32,020 bases of DNA from an uncultured Holophagaceae bacterium (GTDB lineage Bacteria > Acidobacteriota > Holophagae > Holophagales > Holophagaceae). The notes beneath the pieces are model-generated. The model worked only from the letters and a program-made list of their open reading frames with translations, had not been told where the DNA came from and did not search any database. Location: NCBI GenBank assembly GCA_903843705.1, contig CAIMQW010000018.1:1-32020 (forward strand). The letters are read 5' to 3'. Below, one piece after another: positions 8,105 to 16,282 of this stretch; the first letter of the stretch is position 1; every line of letters starts with the position of its first letter. Made by a program: the position numbers and the translations under genes.

Positions 8105-8581
8105 ATGGCCACGCTCTTACTCATTCGCCACGGCATCGCTGAGGACCCCCGTCCTGGCCAGCAGGATGCGGACCGCGCCCTGACGCCGGAGGGCTGGAAG
8201 CGGTCCCGCCTGGCCATGCAGGGCCTAGTCGCCCGAGGCTTTCGCCCACAACGGGGCTTCAACAGCCCCTACCGCCGCGCCGCTGAGACCATGGTCTGCC
8301 TGCAGGAGGCAGCCGGTGGTTTTCCGCTGGAGACGTCCCTGGAGCTGACCCCGGGCGGCCGGCCCGGCCAGGCGGACCTCTGGCTGCGGAGTCTGCTGGC
8401 GGAGGCGGCCCCCGACCACATCCTGGCCATCATCAGCCACGAGCCCTTCCTCAGCAGCTTGGTCTTCCAGCTCACGGGCCGCAGCCTGGAGCTCAAGAAG
8501 GCGGCCTGCGTCGTCATCCGCTGGGACAATGGCAGCTGGAGCTTCGATCGCCACTTCCAGCCCACGGAACTCCGGGGCTGA
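8105..8581 (+). CDS. sixA: SixA-type phosphohistidine phosphatase
   Basis: A small histidine phosphatase of the phosphoglycerate-mutase-like branch. SixA removes phosphate from phosphohistidine, classically on the HPt domain of hybrid sensor kinases or on PTS proteins. The RHG motif sits at residues 8-10 with catalytic His9, Arg57/Arg58 lie in the SPYRRAAET stretch, and the second catalytic His112 is in IISHEPF. At 158 residues it has the single-domain SixA size. The alpha/beta hydrolase start follows one base after its stop, so the two are co-transcribed. Which phosphoprotein it serves cannot be told from here; the hybrid kinase at the right end of the window is one idea only. Confidence 0.87.
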   Translation: MATLLLIRHGIAEDPRPGQQDADRALTPEGWKRSRLAMQGLVARGFRPQRGFNSPYRRAAETMVCLQEAAGGFPLETSLELTPGGRPGQADLWLRSLLAEAAPDHILAIISHEPFLSSLVFQLTGRSLELKKAACVVIRWDNGSWSFDRHFQPTELRG

Positions 8582-8582
8582 G

Positions 8583-9425
8583 GTGAGGGCTCAGCCGACC
8601 TTGGCCACCCTTGCCTCGGGCCTAAAGCTGCACTACCGCGTGCAGGGCAATCCCGAGGGCCCCTGGCTGGTGCTGCTCAACGGCCTGCTCTCGGACACCA
8701 CCATGTGGGTAGGGGTGCTGCCGGGCCTCGTGGACCGGTTCCGGGTGCTCACCTTCGACAGCCGCGGGCAGGGCCGGTCCGACGCGCCTCTAGAAGGACC
8801 CTACCCCACGGCGCTACTGGCCGCCGACGCCTGGGAGCTGTTCCAGCTCATGGGCATCTCGCAGCCCTGGCTGGTGGGCCTCTCCAACGGCAGCGCCATG
8901 AGCCTGGAACTGCTCTGTGACCACCCCGGAGCCTTCCCCGGGGCCGTCCTGACCAGCGCAATGCCCCACTTCGACTTCGCCATGGGCCTCAAGGCCGAGC
9001 ACTGGGCGCACTGCCTGGAAGTGGGCGGCCCCCTGATGCAGTTCGACGCGGTGGCGCCCTTCCTCTGGGGGGACCGGTTCCTGGAGGCGCGGCACGGAGT
9101 GCTTCGGGCCTACCACCAAGTTGTGACCGGCCAGGACCGTCCCCCGCACGGCAACCTGCACCAGATCCGGGGCACCTTGGGCTGGGACATCCGGGACCGG
9201 CTGGAGCGCATCCAGGCGCCGGTTCTGCTCCTCTGCGGCGCCGAAGACCTACTGACCCCCCCCTGGAAGTGTCTGGAGACCGCCAAGGGCATCCCGGGCA
9301 GCCGTTTCGAGGTCGTGCCGGACATCGGCCATGCCTACCCGGTGGAGGACCCCAAGGGATTCGTCGCCCGGGTGCGGGATTTTACCGATGTCATGAGCTC
9401 CAGTTTGGCTGAACGGAAAAACTGA
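8583..9425 (+). CDS. Alpha/beta-fold hydrolase
   Basis: A cytosolic hydrolase of the 3-oxoadipate enol-lactonase/esterase-like group. Numbering from GTG 8583, the nucleophile elbow GLSNGS places Ser101, followed by Asp222 in GAEDLLTPP and His250 in IGHAYPVEDP, which completes the triad. The oxyanion region is LLNGLLSDTTMW. The frame is open from 8529 inside sixA, but the GTG one base after the sixA stop gives a natural start just ahead of the first beta strand. The ribosome site is weak, consistent with translational coupling to sixA. The substrate is unknown. It precedes rho by 58 bases. Confidence 0.85.
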   Translation: MRAQPTLATLASGLKLHYRVQGNPEGPWLVLLNGLLSDTTMWVGVLPGLVDRFRVLTFDSRGQGRSDAPLEGPYPTALLAADAWELFQLMGISQPWLVGLSNGSAMSLELLCDHPGAFPGAVLTSAMPHFDFAMGLKAEHWAHCLEVGGPLMQFDAVAPFLWGDRFLEARHGVLRAYHQVVTGQDRPPHGNLHQIRGTLGWDIRDRLERIQAPVLLLCGAEDLLTPPWKCLETAKGIPGSRFEVVPDIGHAYPVEDPKGFVARVRDFTDVMSSSLAERKN

Positions 9426-9433
9426 CCTATCCT
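9405..9433 (+). promoter_or_regulatory. Candidate promoter of rho
   Basis: TTGGCT (9405-9410) and TATCCT (9428-9433) are separated by exactly 17 bases at the 3' end of the hydrolase gene. A start near 9440 would give a leader of about 44 bases before the rho ATG, which has AGGTGA just upstream. Confidence 0.45.
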
Positions 9434-9483
9434 GTCAGCATCCCCGAGCCACTTCTGACTCCCTAACCCCCCCCAGGTGACCT

Positions 9484-10776
9484 ATGGCCACCCCAACCCA
9501 GCCACCGGTCGCTCTGAGCCTGCAGGAGCTCAAGGAGCTCTCCATCGGCAAGCTCGCGGAGCTGTCGAAGGAACTGGCCATCGAGAACCCCCTCTCCATG
9601 CGCAAGCAGGAGCTGGTGTTCCGGGTGCTGCAGGCCCAGGCCGAGCGGGAAGGGCAGTTCTTCTCCGAGGGCGTGCTGGAGGTGCTGCCCGAGGGGTTCG
9701 GCTTCCTCCGCAGCCCCGACCAGAACTACCTCGCGGGGCCCGAGGACATCTACATCTCGCCCAGCCAGATCCGCAAGTTCAACCTGCGCACCGGCGACAC
9801 GCTCTCGGGCATGATCCGCCCGCCCAAGGAGGGCGAGAAATTCTTCGCCATGCTGCGAGTGGACGCCGTGAACTTCGATCCCCCGGGCATGGCCAAGGAG
9901 CGGGTGCACTTCGATGACCTGGTGCCCCTGTATCCCAAGCACCACCTGCGCATGGAGCGGGACGCCCAGGAGTTGAGCACCCGTGTCATGGACCTGATGA
10001 CGCCCCTGGGCAAGGGCCAGCGCGCTCTCATCGTGGCCCCGCCCCGCACGGGCAAGACCGTGCTGCTGCAGAACATCGCCAACTCCATCACCGCCAACCA
10101 TCCCGAGGTCTTCCTCATCGTGCTGCTCATCGACGAGCGCCCCGAGGAAGTCACGGACATGGAGCGCAGCGTCAAGGGGGAGGTGGTCTCCAGCACCTTC
10201 GATGAGCCCGCCACCCGCCACGTCCAGGTGGCCGAGATGGTCATCGAGAAGGCCAAACGCCTGGTGGAACACAAGAAAGACGTGGTCATCCTGCTGGACT
10301 CCATCACGCGCCTGGGCCGGGCCTACAACACGGTGGTTCCGCCCAGTGGCAAAGTCCTCTCCGGCGGTGTGGACAGCAATGCGCTGCAGCGGCCCAAGCG
10401 GTTCTTCGGCGCCGCCCGCAACATCGAAGCCGGGGGCAGCCTGACCATCGTGGCCACGGCCCTCATCGAGACCGGCAGCCGCATGGACGATGTGATCTTC
10501 GAGGAGTTCAAGGGCACCGGCAACAGCGAGATCGTGCTGGATCGAAAACTCAGCGACAAGCGCATCTTCCCTGCCATGGACATCCAGAAGTCCGGCACCC
10601 GCAAGGAAGACCTCCTCCTGGACCCGGCCAAGCTAGCGAAGATCTGGGTGCTGCGCAAGATCCTCAGCGCCAGCGGCCCCAGCGAGAGCATGGAGCTGCT
10701 CGTGGACCGCCTGGGCAAGACCAAGACCAACGATGAGTTTTTGGCCAATCTTCAAGAGCCACCTGCGAGAAGGTAG
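9484..10776 (+). CDS. rho: Transcription termination factor Rho
   Basis: Hexameric RNA-dependent ATPase that ends transcription of untranslated RNA. The N-terminal helix bundle (about 11-50: [20 protein letters not shown]) leads into the RNA-binding cold-shock-like domain (about 58-130, [15 protein letters not shown] and [11 protein letters not shown]). The Walker A loop is APPRTGKT (185-192), followed by [14 protein letters not shown] with the catalytic Glu, the Walker [17 protein letters not shown], and the Q- and R-loop segment up to [30 protein letters not shown]. At 430 residues it is compact, with no large insertion between the N-terminal helices and the cold-shock domain as seen in some Actinobacteria and Bacteroidota. 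Two hairpins follow the gene. Confidence 0.97.
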   Translation: MATPTQPPVALSLQELKELSIGKLAELSKELAIENPLSMRKQELVFRVLQAQAEREGQFFSEGVLEVLPEGFGFLRSPDQNYLAGPEDIYISPSQIRKFNLRTGDTLSGMIRPPKEGEKFFAMLRVDAVNFDPPGMAKERVHFDDLVPLYPKHHLRMERDAQELSTRVMDLMTPLGKGQRALIVAPPRTGKTVLLQNIANSITANHPEVFLIVLLIDERPEEVTDMERSVKGEVVSSTFDEPATRHVQVAEMVIEKAKRLVEHKKDVVILLDSITRLGRAYNTVVPPSGKVLSGGVDSNALQRPKRFFGAARNIEAGGSLTIVATALIETGSRMDDVIFEEFKGTGNSEIVLDRKLSDKRIFPAMDIQKSGTRKEDLLLDPAKLAKIWVLRKILSASGPSESMELLVDRLGKTKTNDEFLANLQEPPARR

Positions 10777-10781
10777 CTCTG

Positions 10782-10810
10782 CTCGGGATTCGGCTGCGCC
10801 GAATCCCGAG
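10782..10810. terminator. Hairpin just 3' of rho
   Basis: CTCGGGATTCGGC-TGC-GCCGAATCCCGAG forms a perfect 13-bp stem six bases after the rho stop codon. No U run follows. It may end or process the rho mRNA. Confidence 0.55.
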
Positions 10811-10856
10811 ATAGGCAACGCTGCGCGTTTCATTCCAGCGGATCTGGGAGGCGCCA

Positions 10857-10904
10857 GCCTCCCTGTCTCCGAAATTGGGCGCAGGCCAATTTCGGAGCGG
10901 AGGC
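10857..10904. repeat. Second palindrome between rho and dus
   Basis: The inner arms CTCCGAAATTGG (10867-10878) and CCAATTTCGGAG (10886-10897) are perfect. Outer arms GCCTCC (10857-10862) and GGAGGC (10899-10904) extend the stem. It resembles in outline the CTCC...GGAG palindromes at 4010 and 6172. It lies 31 bases upstream of the dus start, so it could be a leader structure of dus as well as a terminator of rho. Confidence 0.5.
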
Positions 10905-10934
10905 TAAACTGATAGGTCGCAAGCGAGCCACCCC

Positions 10935-11918
10935 GTGACCTTTCCCCACAGCCCATTCCAGATCCGCGACGTCGAGGTGCCCAACCGCCTCGTCATGGCA
11001 CCGCTGCATGAGATCACCGATCAGCCCTTCCGCAAGTTCATCCGCGAGGTGGGCGGCGTTGGGCTCGTGGTGTCAGAGATGATCAGCAGCGAGGCGCTGG
11101 TGCGCCACGCGGTGAAGGCCGAGAAGATGATGGCGGCCACGGGCGAGCGGCCGCTGTCCATGCAGGTTTCCGGGGGGCGCCCCGAGGCCCTGGCCGAGAG
11201 TGCCCGGCTCTGCGAAGCGGCGGGCGCGGACCTGGTGGACCTCAACATGGGGTGCCCCGCCAGCAACGTGACCAAGGGCGGCGCGGGCTCGGCGCTGTTG
11301 CGAGACATGCGCCTGGCGGAGCGCTGCGTCACTGGCATGGTGAAGGCCGTGAAGATCCCCGTGACTGTGAAGATGCGCGCGGGCTGGGATGCGTCGCAGA
11401 AAGATCGTGGCGAGTTCATGGACTTCCTGCGCATGTTCGAGAACGTCGGCATCCATGCCCTGGCCATCCACCCCCGCACCCGGGTCCAGCAGTACACCGG
11501 CCATGCGGACTGGAGCATCATCGCCCGGGCCGTGGCGACGGGCGTGTCCTATCCCATCATCGGCAACGGCGATGTGAACACCCGGGAGGACGCCTTCCGC
11601 ATGATCGAAGAGACGGGCTGCGCCGCGGTGATGATCGGCCGGGGGGCGCTGACGAACCCCTACCTGTTCCGGCAGATCCTGGAGCCCGACCTCGTCGTGA
11701 CCACGCCCATGCGCATCGACGCCACGCTGCGGCTGTTCCAGATCCTGCTGGACCTGCTGGAGCCCCGCGAGGCGCTGCACAAGATCAAGAAGATCGGCGC
11801 CTGGTTCACCAAGGGCGTGCCCGGCGGCCACGGCTTCCGCCAGAACCTCCACGCCGCCAGCGACCCCGTCGCCCTCATGGCCGCCATCGACGCATTGAGG
11901 CACCAGGCTGTTTCCTGA
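10935..11918 (+). CDS. dus: tRNA-dihydrouridine synthase (DusB-like)
   Basis: An FMN enzyme that reduces uridine in the tRNA D-loop with NADPH. The TIM-barrel start PNRLVMAPLHEITDQPFRK matches the family N-terminus. Catalytic Cys107 is in MGCPASNVTKGGAGSALL, followed by TVKMRAGWD, the HPRTRVQQYTG motif and the FMN-phosphate segment IGNGDVNT...VMIGRGAL. The helical C-terminal part is short but complete at 327 residues. The start is GTG 10935, because the first family strand begins six to ten residues later; the next ATG (10995) would cut into the barrel. The ribosome site is poor. DusB is most likely from the motif wording, but DusA or DusC cannot be strictly excluded. Confidence 0.92.
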   Translation: MTFPHSPFQIRDVEVPNRLVMAPLHEITDQPFRKFIREVGGVGLVVSEMISSEALVRHAVKAEKMMAATGERPLSMQVSGGRPEALAESARLCEAAGADLVDLNMGCPASNVTKGGAGSALLRDMRLAERCVTGMVKAVKIPVTVKMRAGWDASQKDRGEFMDFLRMFENVGIHALAIHPRTRVQQYTGHADWSIIARAVATGVSYPIIGNGDVNTREDAFRMIEETGCAAVMIGRGALTNPYLFRQILEPDLVVTTPMRIDATLRLFQILLDLLEPREALHKIKKIGAWFTKGVPGGHGFRQNLHAASDPVALMAAIDALRHQAVS

Positions 11919-11924
11919 AAAGAT

Positions 11925-11973
11925 TCACCACGAAGACGGGAAGACCACGAAGGAGAGCCGGTCTTCGTGGTGA
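11925..11973. terminator. 13-bp inverted repeat between convergent dus and CDF genes, built on a CCACGAAG repeat
   Basis: TCACCACGAAGAC (11925-11937) and GTCTTCGTGGTGA (11961-11973) are perfect complements. A further direct copy of CCACGAAG lies in the loop. A T-rich stretch follows on the + strand. It probably ends both convergent transcripts. The wording matches the dispersed CACCACGAAG-type intergenic repeats I know from several bacterial phyla. Confidence 0.6.
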
Positions 11974-11992
11974 TCCTTGTTCCTTCCTGGGT

Positions 11993-12985
11993 TCACGTCG
12001 GTCCCATGGCGGTGGCGTCTTCGAGGGTGAAGGTGCCGCCTGCGGTCTTGGGGGTCTTTCGGATGGGGCAGGGCTCGACGGGGCAGCGGTCGCAGTAGAG
12101 GCGGGCGCAGGGATCCACGTGGGTGTGGACCTCGCCCTCGATGCCGCCGGCGAGCAGGGAATTCCGGCCGAACTCTTCGCAGAGGTCGTGGGCCTGGCGC
12201 ACGGGGTAGAACTCGGGCACGACCATGTGCACGTCCACGTGGGTGTAGCGGCCGCTGCGGAAGGTTCGGAGCTCATGGAGGGCGATGATGTCTTCGGGGC
12301 GGGTGTCGTTCATGGCTGTCAGCACGGTGCCGAGGGTGTCCGGGTCCTCCATGTCCAACAGGGCCTGGGAGGACTCCTTCACCAGCCGGAAGCCCGTGCG
12401 GGCCAGCAGCAGGCCCACGATCATGGCCATGATCGGATCCAGCCAGGTGATGCCCGTCAGCTTCACGCCCAGCAGGCCCGTCGCGATGCCCATGGTGGTC
12501 CAGAAATCCGAGAGGATGTGGTGCCCGTCAGCTTCCAGGGCTTTGGAGCGGGTCTTGCGGCCCTGGGTTAGGAGGAACCAGCCCAGCAGGCCGTTGAGGC
12601 CGCCCGCGAGGAGGTTCACGATGAGGCCCCGGCCTAGGTCCTTCAGTTCGACGCCGTAGAGGAGCCCCTTGCCAGCCTCGATGAGGATGAACACCGCAGC
12701 CAGGGAGATGAGGCCGCCCTCGAAGGCCGCGCTAAAGTGCTCGATCTTGCCGTGGCCGTAGGGATGTTCCTTGTCCGCGGGTTGGCCCGCGAAGATCACG
12801 GCCCCCAGGGCGAAGGTGGCCGCCACGATGTTGACGATGCTCTCGATGGCGTCGGACTTCAGCGCCACGGAGCCCGACAGCACGTAGGACCAGAACTTCA
12901 AGCCCAGGATCACGGCTCCGGCCAGGATGGAGAGGCTCGCGACGCGGATCCTGAATCTTTGTTCGGCGTGTTCGGCTGTTGTCAT
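11993..12985 (-). CDS. Cation diffusion facilitator (CDF) metal exporter with Cys-rich tail
   Basis: An inner-membrane antiporter exporting divalent metals (Zn, Fe, Co or Cd) in exchange for protons. Six membrane helices fit in about residues 14-205. The TM2 motif is SDAIESIVN (44-52) and the TM5 metal motif HHILSD supplies His156 and Asp160. KEHPYGHGKIEHF (72-84) is the conserved cytoplasmic loop. A cytosolic ferredoxin-like dimer domain covers about 210-292. Unusually, the C-terminus ends in a Cys cluster, C293-x4-C298-x2-C301-x4-C306, that could bind a metal and act as sensor or chaperone. It starts at ATG 12985, 19 bases after the stop of the upstream gene, so it is the last gene of the thiD group. 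The metal cannot be named from sequence alone. Confidence 0.92.
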   Translation of the reverse strand: MTTAEHAEQRFRIRVASLSILAGAVILGLKFWSYVLSGSVALKSDAIESIVNIVAATFALGAVIFAGQPADKEHPYGHGKIEHFSAAFEGGLISLAAVFILIEAGKGLLYGVELKDLGRGLIVNLLAGGLNGLLGWFLLTQGRKTRSKALEADGHHILSDFWTTMGIATGLLGVKLTGITWLDPIMAMIVGLLLARTGFRLVKESSQALLDMEDPDTLGTVLTAMNDTRPEDIIALHELRTFRSGRYTHVDVHMVVPEFYPVRQAHDLCEEFGRNSLLAGGIEGEVHTHVDPCARLYCDRCPVEPCPIRKTPKTAGGTFTLEDATAMGPT

Positions 12986-13004
12986 GGGTGCTCGCTTTCA
13001 GACC

Positions 13005-14195
13005 TCAGGCGTCGAAGTCTTCGAAAAGGCCGCGCTGGACCCCGGTGCCGGGGTCCGCGGGGAAGGGATAGGCCGCGGCGGGCGCCCAGGGGCGCTCCGG
13101 GTCGAAGGGACCGGGCGGGGGCAGTTCAGGCGGCAGCCAGCGAAGGGCGGGGGCAGGCTGGACCTGGGCCACGAGGCTTTGGGCCCCGGCTTCGGGTGGC
13201 ACCGCGGGGACGCGGAGGAGGGCCACGGGCGGGTGATCCAGGGTGTCCGCCCAGGCGGTCGGGGGGGTGACCCGGGCTTCCAGGGGGGCGGGGTCGCGGG
13301 GGTCGGCGGCGAGGCCTGGTGTGAACGACCCGGGGGCCGGCGGCAGCGGCAGGCTGGCGCGCCAGGGGTGGCCTTCCCGCAGGGCCTGGCGACCCAGCAG
13401 GCTGGCCATCTGCAGGTCGCTGGATGCGCCCAGGTGGAGTGGGGTGCGCAGACGCTCCTGGAGCAGGGCCTTCAGGGCCCGGAGCTGGCCATTGGCGGCC
13501 GCCCAGGAACCCCCGGCCCGCTGGAACTCCGTGCCGCCAGTGAGGGCCAGGCGCCAGCCCACGGCGCGGCGGGCGAAGGGCAGGTCCACCCAGGCGCTGG
13601 CGGCGAGGCGCTGGGCCAGGCCCCGCTCGGCCGCGCCTTGGGCCTCGGACATGGCGGCCACCAGAGCCTCGCCCGAGGCCAGGCTGGCCAGGGCGCCGTA
13701 GGGCAGGGTCACCTCGCCCCAGAGCCAGCCGCTGGGGGCTTCCTCGCCGGGGGCGACGACGCCCAGGTCCGGGAGACGCCAGGGCTCGCCCGAACGGGGC
13801 ATCCAGCCCAGTACGCCCTGGCGCCAGAGCTCACCGACGGCACCCTCTGGCATCTCGGGGGCATGCACCCAGCCCCGGAAGGCGCCGCCCGGCAGCTGCG
13901 CGGCGGCCTCGGCCTCCAGGTGCAGGGTCAGGTGCGGAATGGCCGTGATGGCCTCCCACCAGCCCTGGCGGGACTCGGGGGGCAGGGCGGCCATCCAAGC
14001 GGGCGGGTGATCCCAGATCAGACCGAAGCCGCCCGGGAGCAGGGCGGCCAGGCGCATGAGCCGGGCCAGGGCGCGGCCCGGGGCCGCATGGATCGAAGCC
14101 AGGCCCTCGTCCAGGAACCGCGAGCCCGCCCAGCCGGCCCAGGGCGCGTCCAGGGAGGACCGCAGCAGGAAGCCCTGGCCTTCGGTCTCCGTCAC
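13005..14195 (-). CDS. Unrecognised 396-residue protein, coupled to thiD
   Basis: I do not recognise a family. The protein is cytosolic by appearance: no signal peptide or membrane helix, rich in Ala, Leu, Pro and strikingly Trp. It begins MTETEGQGFLLRSSLDAPW and ends LFEDFDA. The centre contains LPYGALASLASGEALVAAMSEA and an arginine-rich middle segment (RLAASAWVDLPFARRAVGWR), then a proline-rich C-terminal third. It starts at GTG 14195, overlapping the thiD stop in a GTGA, which strongly suggests translational coupling. That overlap and the clean 19-base gap to the CDF gene are the best evidence it is real, because long open frames also exist on the opposite strand here. Function unknown. 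Confidence 0.72.
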   Translation of the reverse strand: MTETEGQGFLLRSSLDAPWAGWAGSRFLDEGLASIHAAPGRALARLMRLAALLPGGFGLIWDHPPAWMAALPPESRQGWWEAITAIPHLTLHLEAEAAAQLPGGAFRGWVHAPEMPEGAVGELWRQGVLGWMPRSGEPWRLPDLGVVAPGEEAPSGWLWGEVTLPYGALASLASGEALVAAMSEAQGAAERGLAQRLAASAWVDLPFARRAVGWRLALTGGTEFQRAGGSWAAANGQLRALKALLQERLRTPLHLGASSDLQMASLLGRQALREGHPWRASLPLPPAPGSFTPGLAADPRDPAPLEARVTPPTAWADTLDHPPVALLRVPAVPPEAGAQSLVAQVQPAPALRWLPPELPPPGPFDPERPWAPAAAYPFPADPGTGVQRGLFEDFDA

Positions 14196-15025
14196 AGGGC
14201 CTCCTGGGCCGCCGGGGCGGGGGTGAACATCGGCCGGCCCGCGAGGCCCGGCGTGAAGGCCCGGTCCCAGCGGTCCCGCAGGCGGCGGGTGGCCTGGCGG
14301 GCGGCCTCGAGGTCAGGCGCGCCCAGGAGCCGCAGGCCCAGCCAGGTGGCGGAGAGGAGGCAGCCGGTGCCCCGGCGCTCGCCGGGCAGGCGCGGGGACC
14401 GGTCCAGGGGCTGGATGCCCTCCGGGGTGATCCACAGATCCTGGATGTCGCTTCCCGCCGCGTGCCCGCCCTTGAGCCAGACGGCCGCGGCACCGGCCGC
14501 GAGCCAGGGGCCGGCGAGGGCCTCGGGGGGGGCGGTCTGGATGGCTTCGGGCGGCAGACCCGCGAAGGCGGTGGCCTCCCCACGGTTGGGGCTCACCACC
14601 CAGCCGCCCATGGGCAGCAGGTCCGTAGCCATGCGGCGGAGGTCGGCCCCGTCGTGCAGGCCCACGCCGGCACTGGGGGCGAGGATGGGGTCCCAGATGC
14701 GGACTGGCGGCGCCAAGTGGCGCAGGGTGGCGCAGAGGCGGCGGAAGGCCTGGGGCTCCAAGGCGCAGAGGCTGACCTTGACGCCCCAGCGGCCTGTCAG
14801 GTGCGGGGCCAGGGCCTCCACCCGCTGCACGGGATCCAAACTGGGTGGCTCGATGCGCAGGCAGGCCAGTCCGTTCTGGAGGGTCTCACCCAGGCTGACG
14901 GCCATGGGCTGGCAGCCGAGCTCCGCCAGGGTGAGGGCATCCCGGAGCAGTCCCGCGCCACCGGATGGGTCCATCCCGCCCAGACAGAGGGCAACCGGCG
15001 GGGCGCTGGGGTAGGGAGCATCCAT
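14192..15025 (-). CDS. thiD: Hydroxymethylpyrimidine/phosphomethylpyrimidine kinase
   Basis: A ribokinase-fold enzyme that phosphorylates HMP and HMP-P for thiamine synthesis. GGMDPSGGAGL (16-26) is the family N-terminal signature. VSPNRGEA (144-151) matches the TPN-x-x-EA segment, with VS for LT. VWLKGGH (182-188) and the anion-hole GTGC (219-222, Cys222) complete the active site. Most ThiD proteins have a longer glycine-rich stretch near residue 60; here it is altered (LGETLQNGL), so specificity for a related pyrimidine or pyridoxal substrate is possible. No TPP riboswitch is visible upstream. It follows fliN by 46 bases and overlaps the next gene by four. Confidence 0.85.
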   Translation of the reverse strand: MDAPYPSAPPVALCLGGMDPSGGAGLLRDALTLAELGCQPMAVSLGETLQNGLACLRIEPPSLDPVQRVEALAPHLTGRWGVKVSLCALEPQAFRRLCATLRHLAPPVRIWDPILAPSAGVGLHDGADLRRMATDLLPMGGWVVSPNRGEATAFAGLPPEAIQTAPPEALAGPWLAAGAAAVWLKGGHAAGSDIQDLWITPEGIQPLDRSPRLPGERRGTGCLLSATWLGLRLLGAPDLEAARQATRRLRDRWDRAFTPGLAGRPMFTPAPAAQEAL

Positions 15026-15071
15026 GGGGCTTCAGAATGACACAGGATGTCCGGCTATTCCTTCCGGCTCC

Positions 15072-15377
15072 TTAGACCCTGCGCTCAGGGTCCACGATCT
15101 CGGTCACCCGCAGCCCCAGGCTGTCTTCCAACACCGTGACCTCGCCGCGGATGATGACGCGCTCCTTGCACAGCACGTCCATGGGCTCGCCAGCGCTCTT
15201 CTTGAGCTCCACCAGGGAGCCGGGCTCCAGCTCCAGCAACTCGCGGATTGTCAGGCGGGCCTGACCCAGCTGGATCTCCATCCGCAGCGGGGTGTCGATG
15301 AAGGGCATGAGATCGTCCACCACCTGCTCAAAGCTGAGCACGCGGTCGGTCTCGAGCCGATCCCCCCGTTTGATCAT
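15072..15377 (-). CDS. fliN: Flagellar motor switch protein FliN
   Basis: A cytoplasmic C-ring component that, with FliG and FliM, sets rotation direction and takes part in export. The whole 101-residue protein is essentially one SpoA domain: DTPLRMEIQLGQARLTIREL near 29-48, LEPGSLVELKK, and the closing IRGEVTVLEDSLGLRVTEIV. It lacks the longer N-terminal region of enterobacterial FliN. The ATG at 15377 has GGGAGA a few bases upstream. A strong sigma-54 promoter match sits about 50 bases upstream, within the 73-base gap after fliL. A type III secretion homologue is less likely given fliL next door. Confidence 0.9.
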   Translation of the reverse strand: MIKRGDRLETDRVLSFEQVVDDLMPFIDTPLRMEIQLGQARLTIRELLELEPGSLVELKKSAGEPMDVLCKERVIIRGEVTVLEDSLGLRVTEIVDPERRV

Positions 15378-15423
15378 GGTTCTCCCGCTGGTCCTGTCAA
15401 AGCATGGACCCTGGCGCCGGATG

Positions 15424-15441
15424 TCGCAACGGATGTGCCAG
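15424..15441 (-). promoter_or_regulatory. Sigma-54 (-24/-12) promoter candidate of fliN
   Basis: Read on the - strand, CTGGCAC-ATCCG-TTGCGA carries TGGCAC (15440-15435) and TTGC (15429-15426) with the exact five-base gap of the RpoN consensus. The predicted start near 15413 gives a leader of about 36 bases to the fliN ATG. Sigma-54 control of flagellar genes is well known in several phyla. Confidence 0.6.
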
Positions 15442-15450
15442 GACCGGAAC

Positions 15451-16092
15451 TTACTGCTGGATGGCCCAGTCCACGATCAGCACGCTCTTGATCGGGCGGC
15501 TGGGCTTCTTGTGCTTGGGGTCTTCCTTTTCGCCGGGCTTCAGGGGATGGGGCTTGAACTGGTCGTTCAGCTTCTCCTTGATTTCCTTGCTCAGGGCCTC
15601 GCGGGACTCGGCATCAGAGGCCTCGTCCACGCTCTTGCCGGCCAGGGCACCCAGCACGATGGACTGGATGAGACTCTTCTCCGGTGAGGGCTTGTCCCCG
15701 GACACCAGCTTCCCCAGGTCGGGATCGCAGAACAGAATGTTCAGCTCGCACCGCAGGAAGGCATTGCGCCGGGCACCGGTGAGGTTGACCGTGCGCGTCA
15801 GGACCATGACGGAGGAGGCATCGGCACCTGCGTGACCGCCCCCTTCCTTCTTGTCCCCCGTTTCGCCGCAGTCCTCGGTGTCCACCGCCGCGTGGGGGTC
15901 CTCGGAGGGCGCCCCTGCCTGGGCCTTGGCCTCCTCCTCGGCCCGGGCCTTGGCAACCTTGGCGGCAGCCCGCTTCTTCAGCCAGTACCAGGTGCCGCCA
16001 CCACCGCCACCGAGCACCACGAGGGCGGCCACGGCGATGATGATCAGCTTCTTCATACTCTTCTTGGGGCTGGGGGCTACTTCTTCAGACAT
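15451..16092 (-). CDS. fliL: Flagellar basal-body-associated FliL family protein
   Basis: A single-pass inner-membrane protein that sits next to the stator and supports torque. A short N-tail is followed by one membrane helix (about residues 15-37, with a six-glycine run), then an acidic and alanine-rich linker (about 40-95). The periplasmic FliL domain (about 97-213) contains VNLTGARRNAFLRCELNILF and the C-terminal strand IKSVLIVDWAIQQ. The ATG at 16092 is chosen for its GAGG ribosome site; an in-frame ATG at 16119 would add nine residues. At 213 residues it is longer than E. coli FliL because of the linker. The neighbouring fliN supports the call. Confidence 0.85.
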   Translation of the reverse strand: MSEEVAPSPKKSMKKLIIIAVAALVVLGGGGGGTWYWLKKRAAAKVAKARAEEEAKAQAGAPSEDPHAAVDTEDCGETGDKKEGGGHAGADASSVMVLTRTVNLTGARRNAFLRCELNILFCDPDLGKLVSGDKPSPEKSLIQSIVLGALAGKSVDEASDAESREALSKEIKEKLNDQFKPHPLKPGEKEDPKHKKPSRPIKSVLIVDWAIQQ

Positions 16093-16265
16093 GCGTTCCT
16101 CACCAGATGCCCCCTTCATCGGATGAGATCCCGTCGGGCCTGAATTCCGCCCGGTTCGCCTGAGGGAGGCTGGAACCTAGCGATAGTGGCATTTACGGAA
16201 TCAAAGGAGCTTGAGAGGCTCTGAAACCCTGGGCGGGAGCCTTCCGGAGAAAATGTCGGAATAAA

Positions 16266-16282
16266 GGGCAAAAAAGTCACCT
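16266..16282 (-). promoter_or_regulatory. Weak sigma-54-like site upstream of fliL
   Basis: On the - strand AGGTGACTTTTTTGCCC gives GG-N10-GC spacing with a T-rich -12 element. It overlaps the tail of the HU terminator, so the T run may be explained by that alone. It lies about 175 bases before fliL. Confidence 0.25.

Noticed and set aside
12927..15014. A 695-codon + strand open frame opposite thiD and the 396-residue gene
   Set aside because: Its translation is low-complexity Gly/Arg/Ala/Gln and lies antisense to a clear thiD. It is the kind of shadow frame GC-rich DNA produces.
15026..15071. Possible TPP riboswitch before thiD
   Set aside because: The gap to fliN is 46 bases and holds none of the conserved TPP-box sequences.
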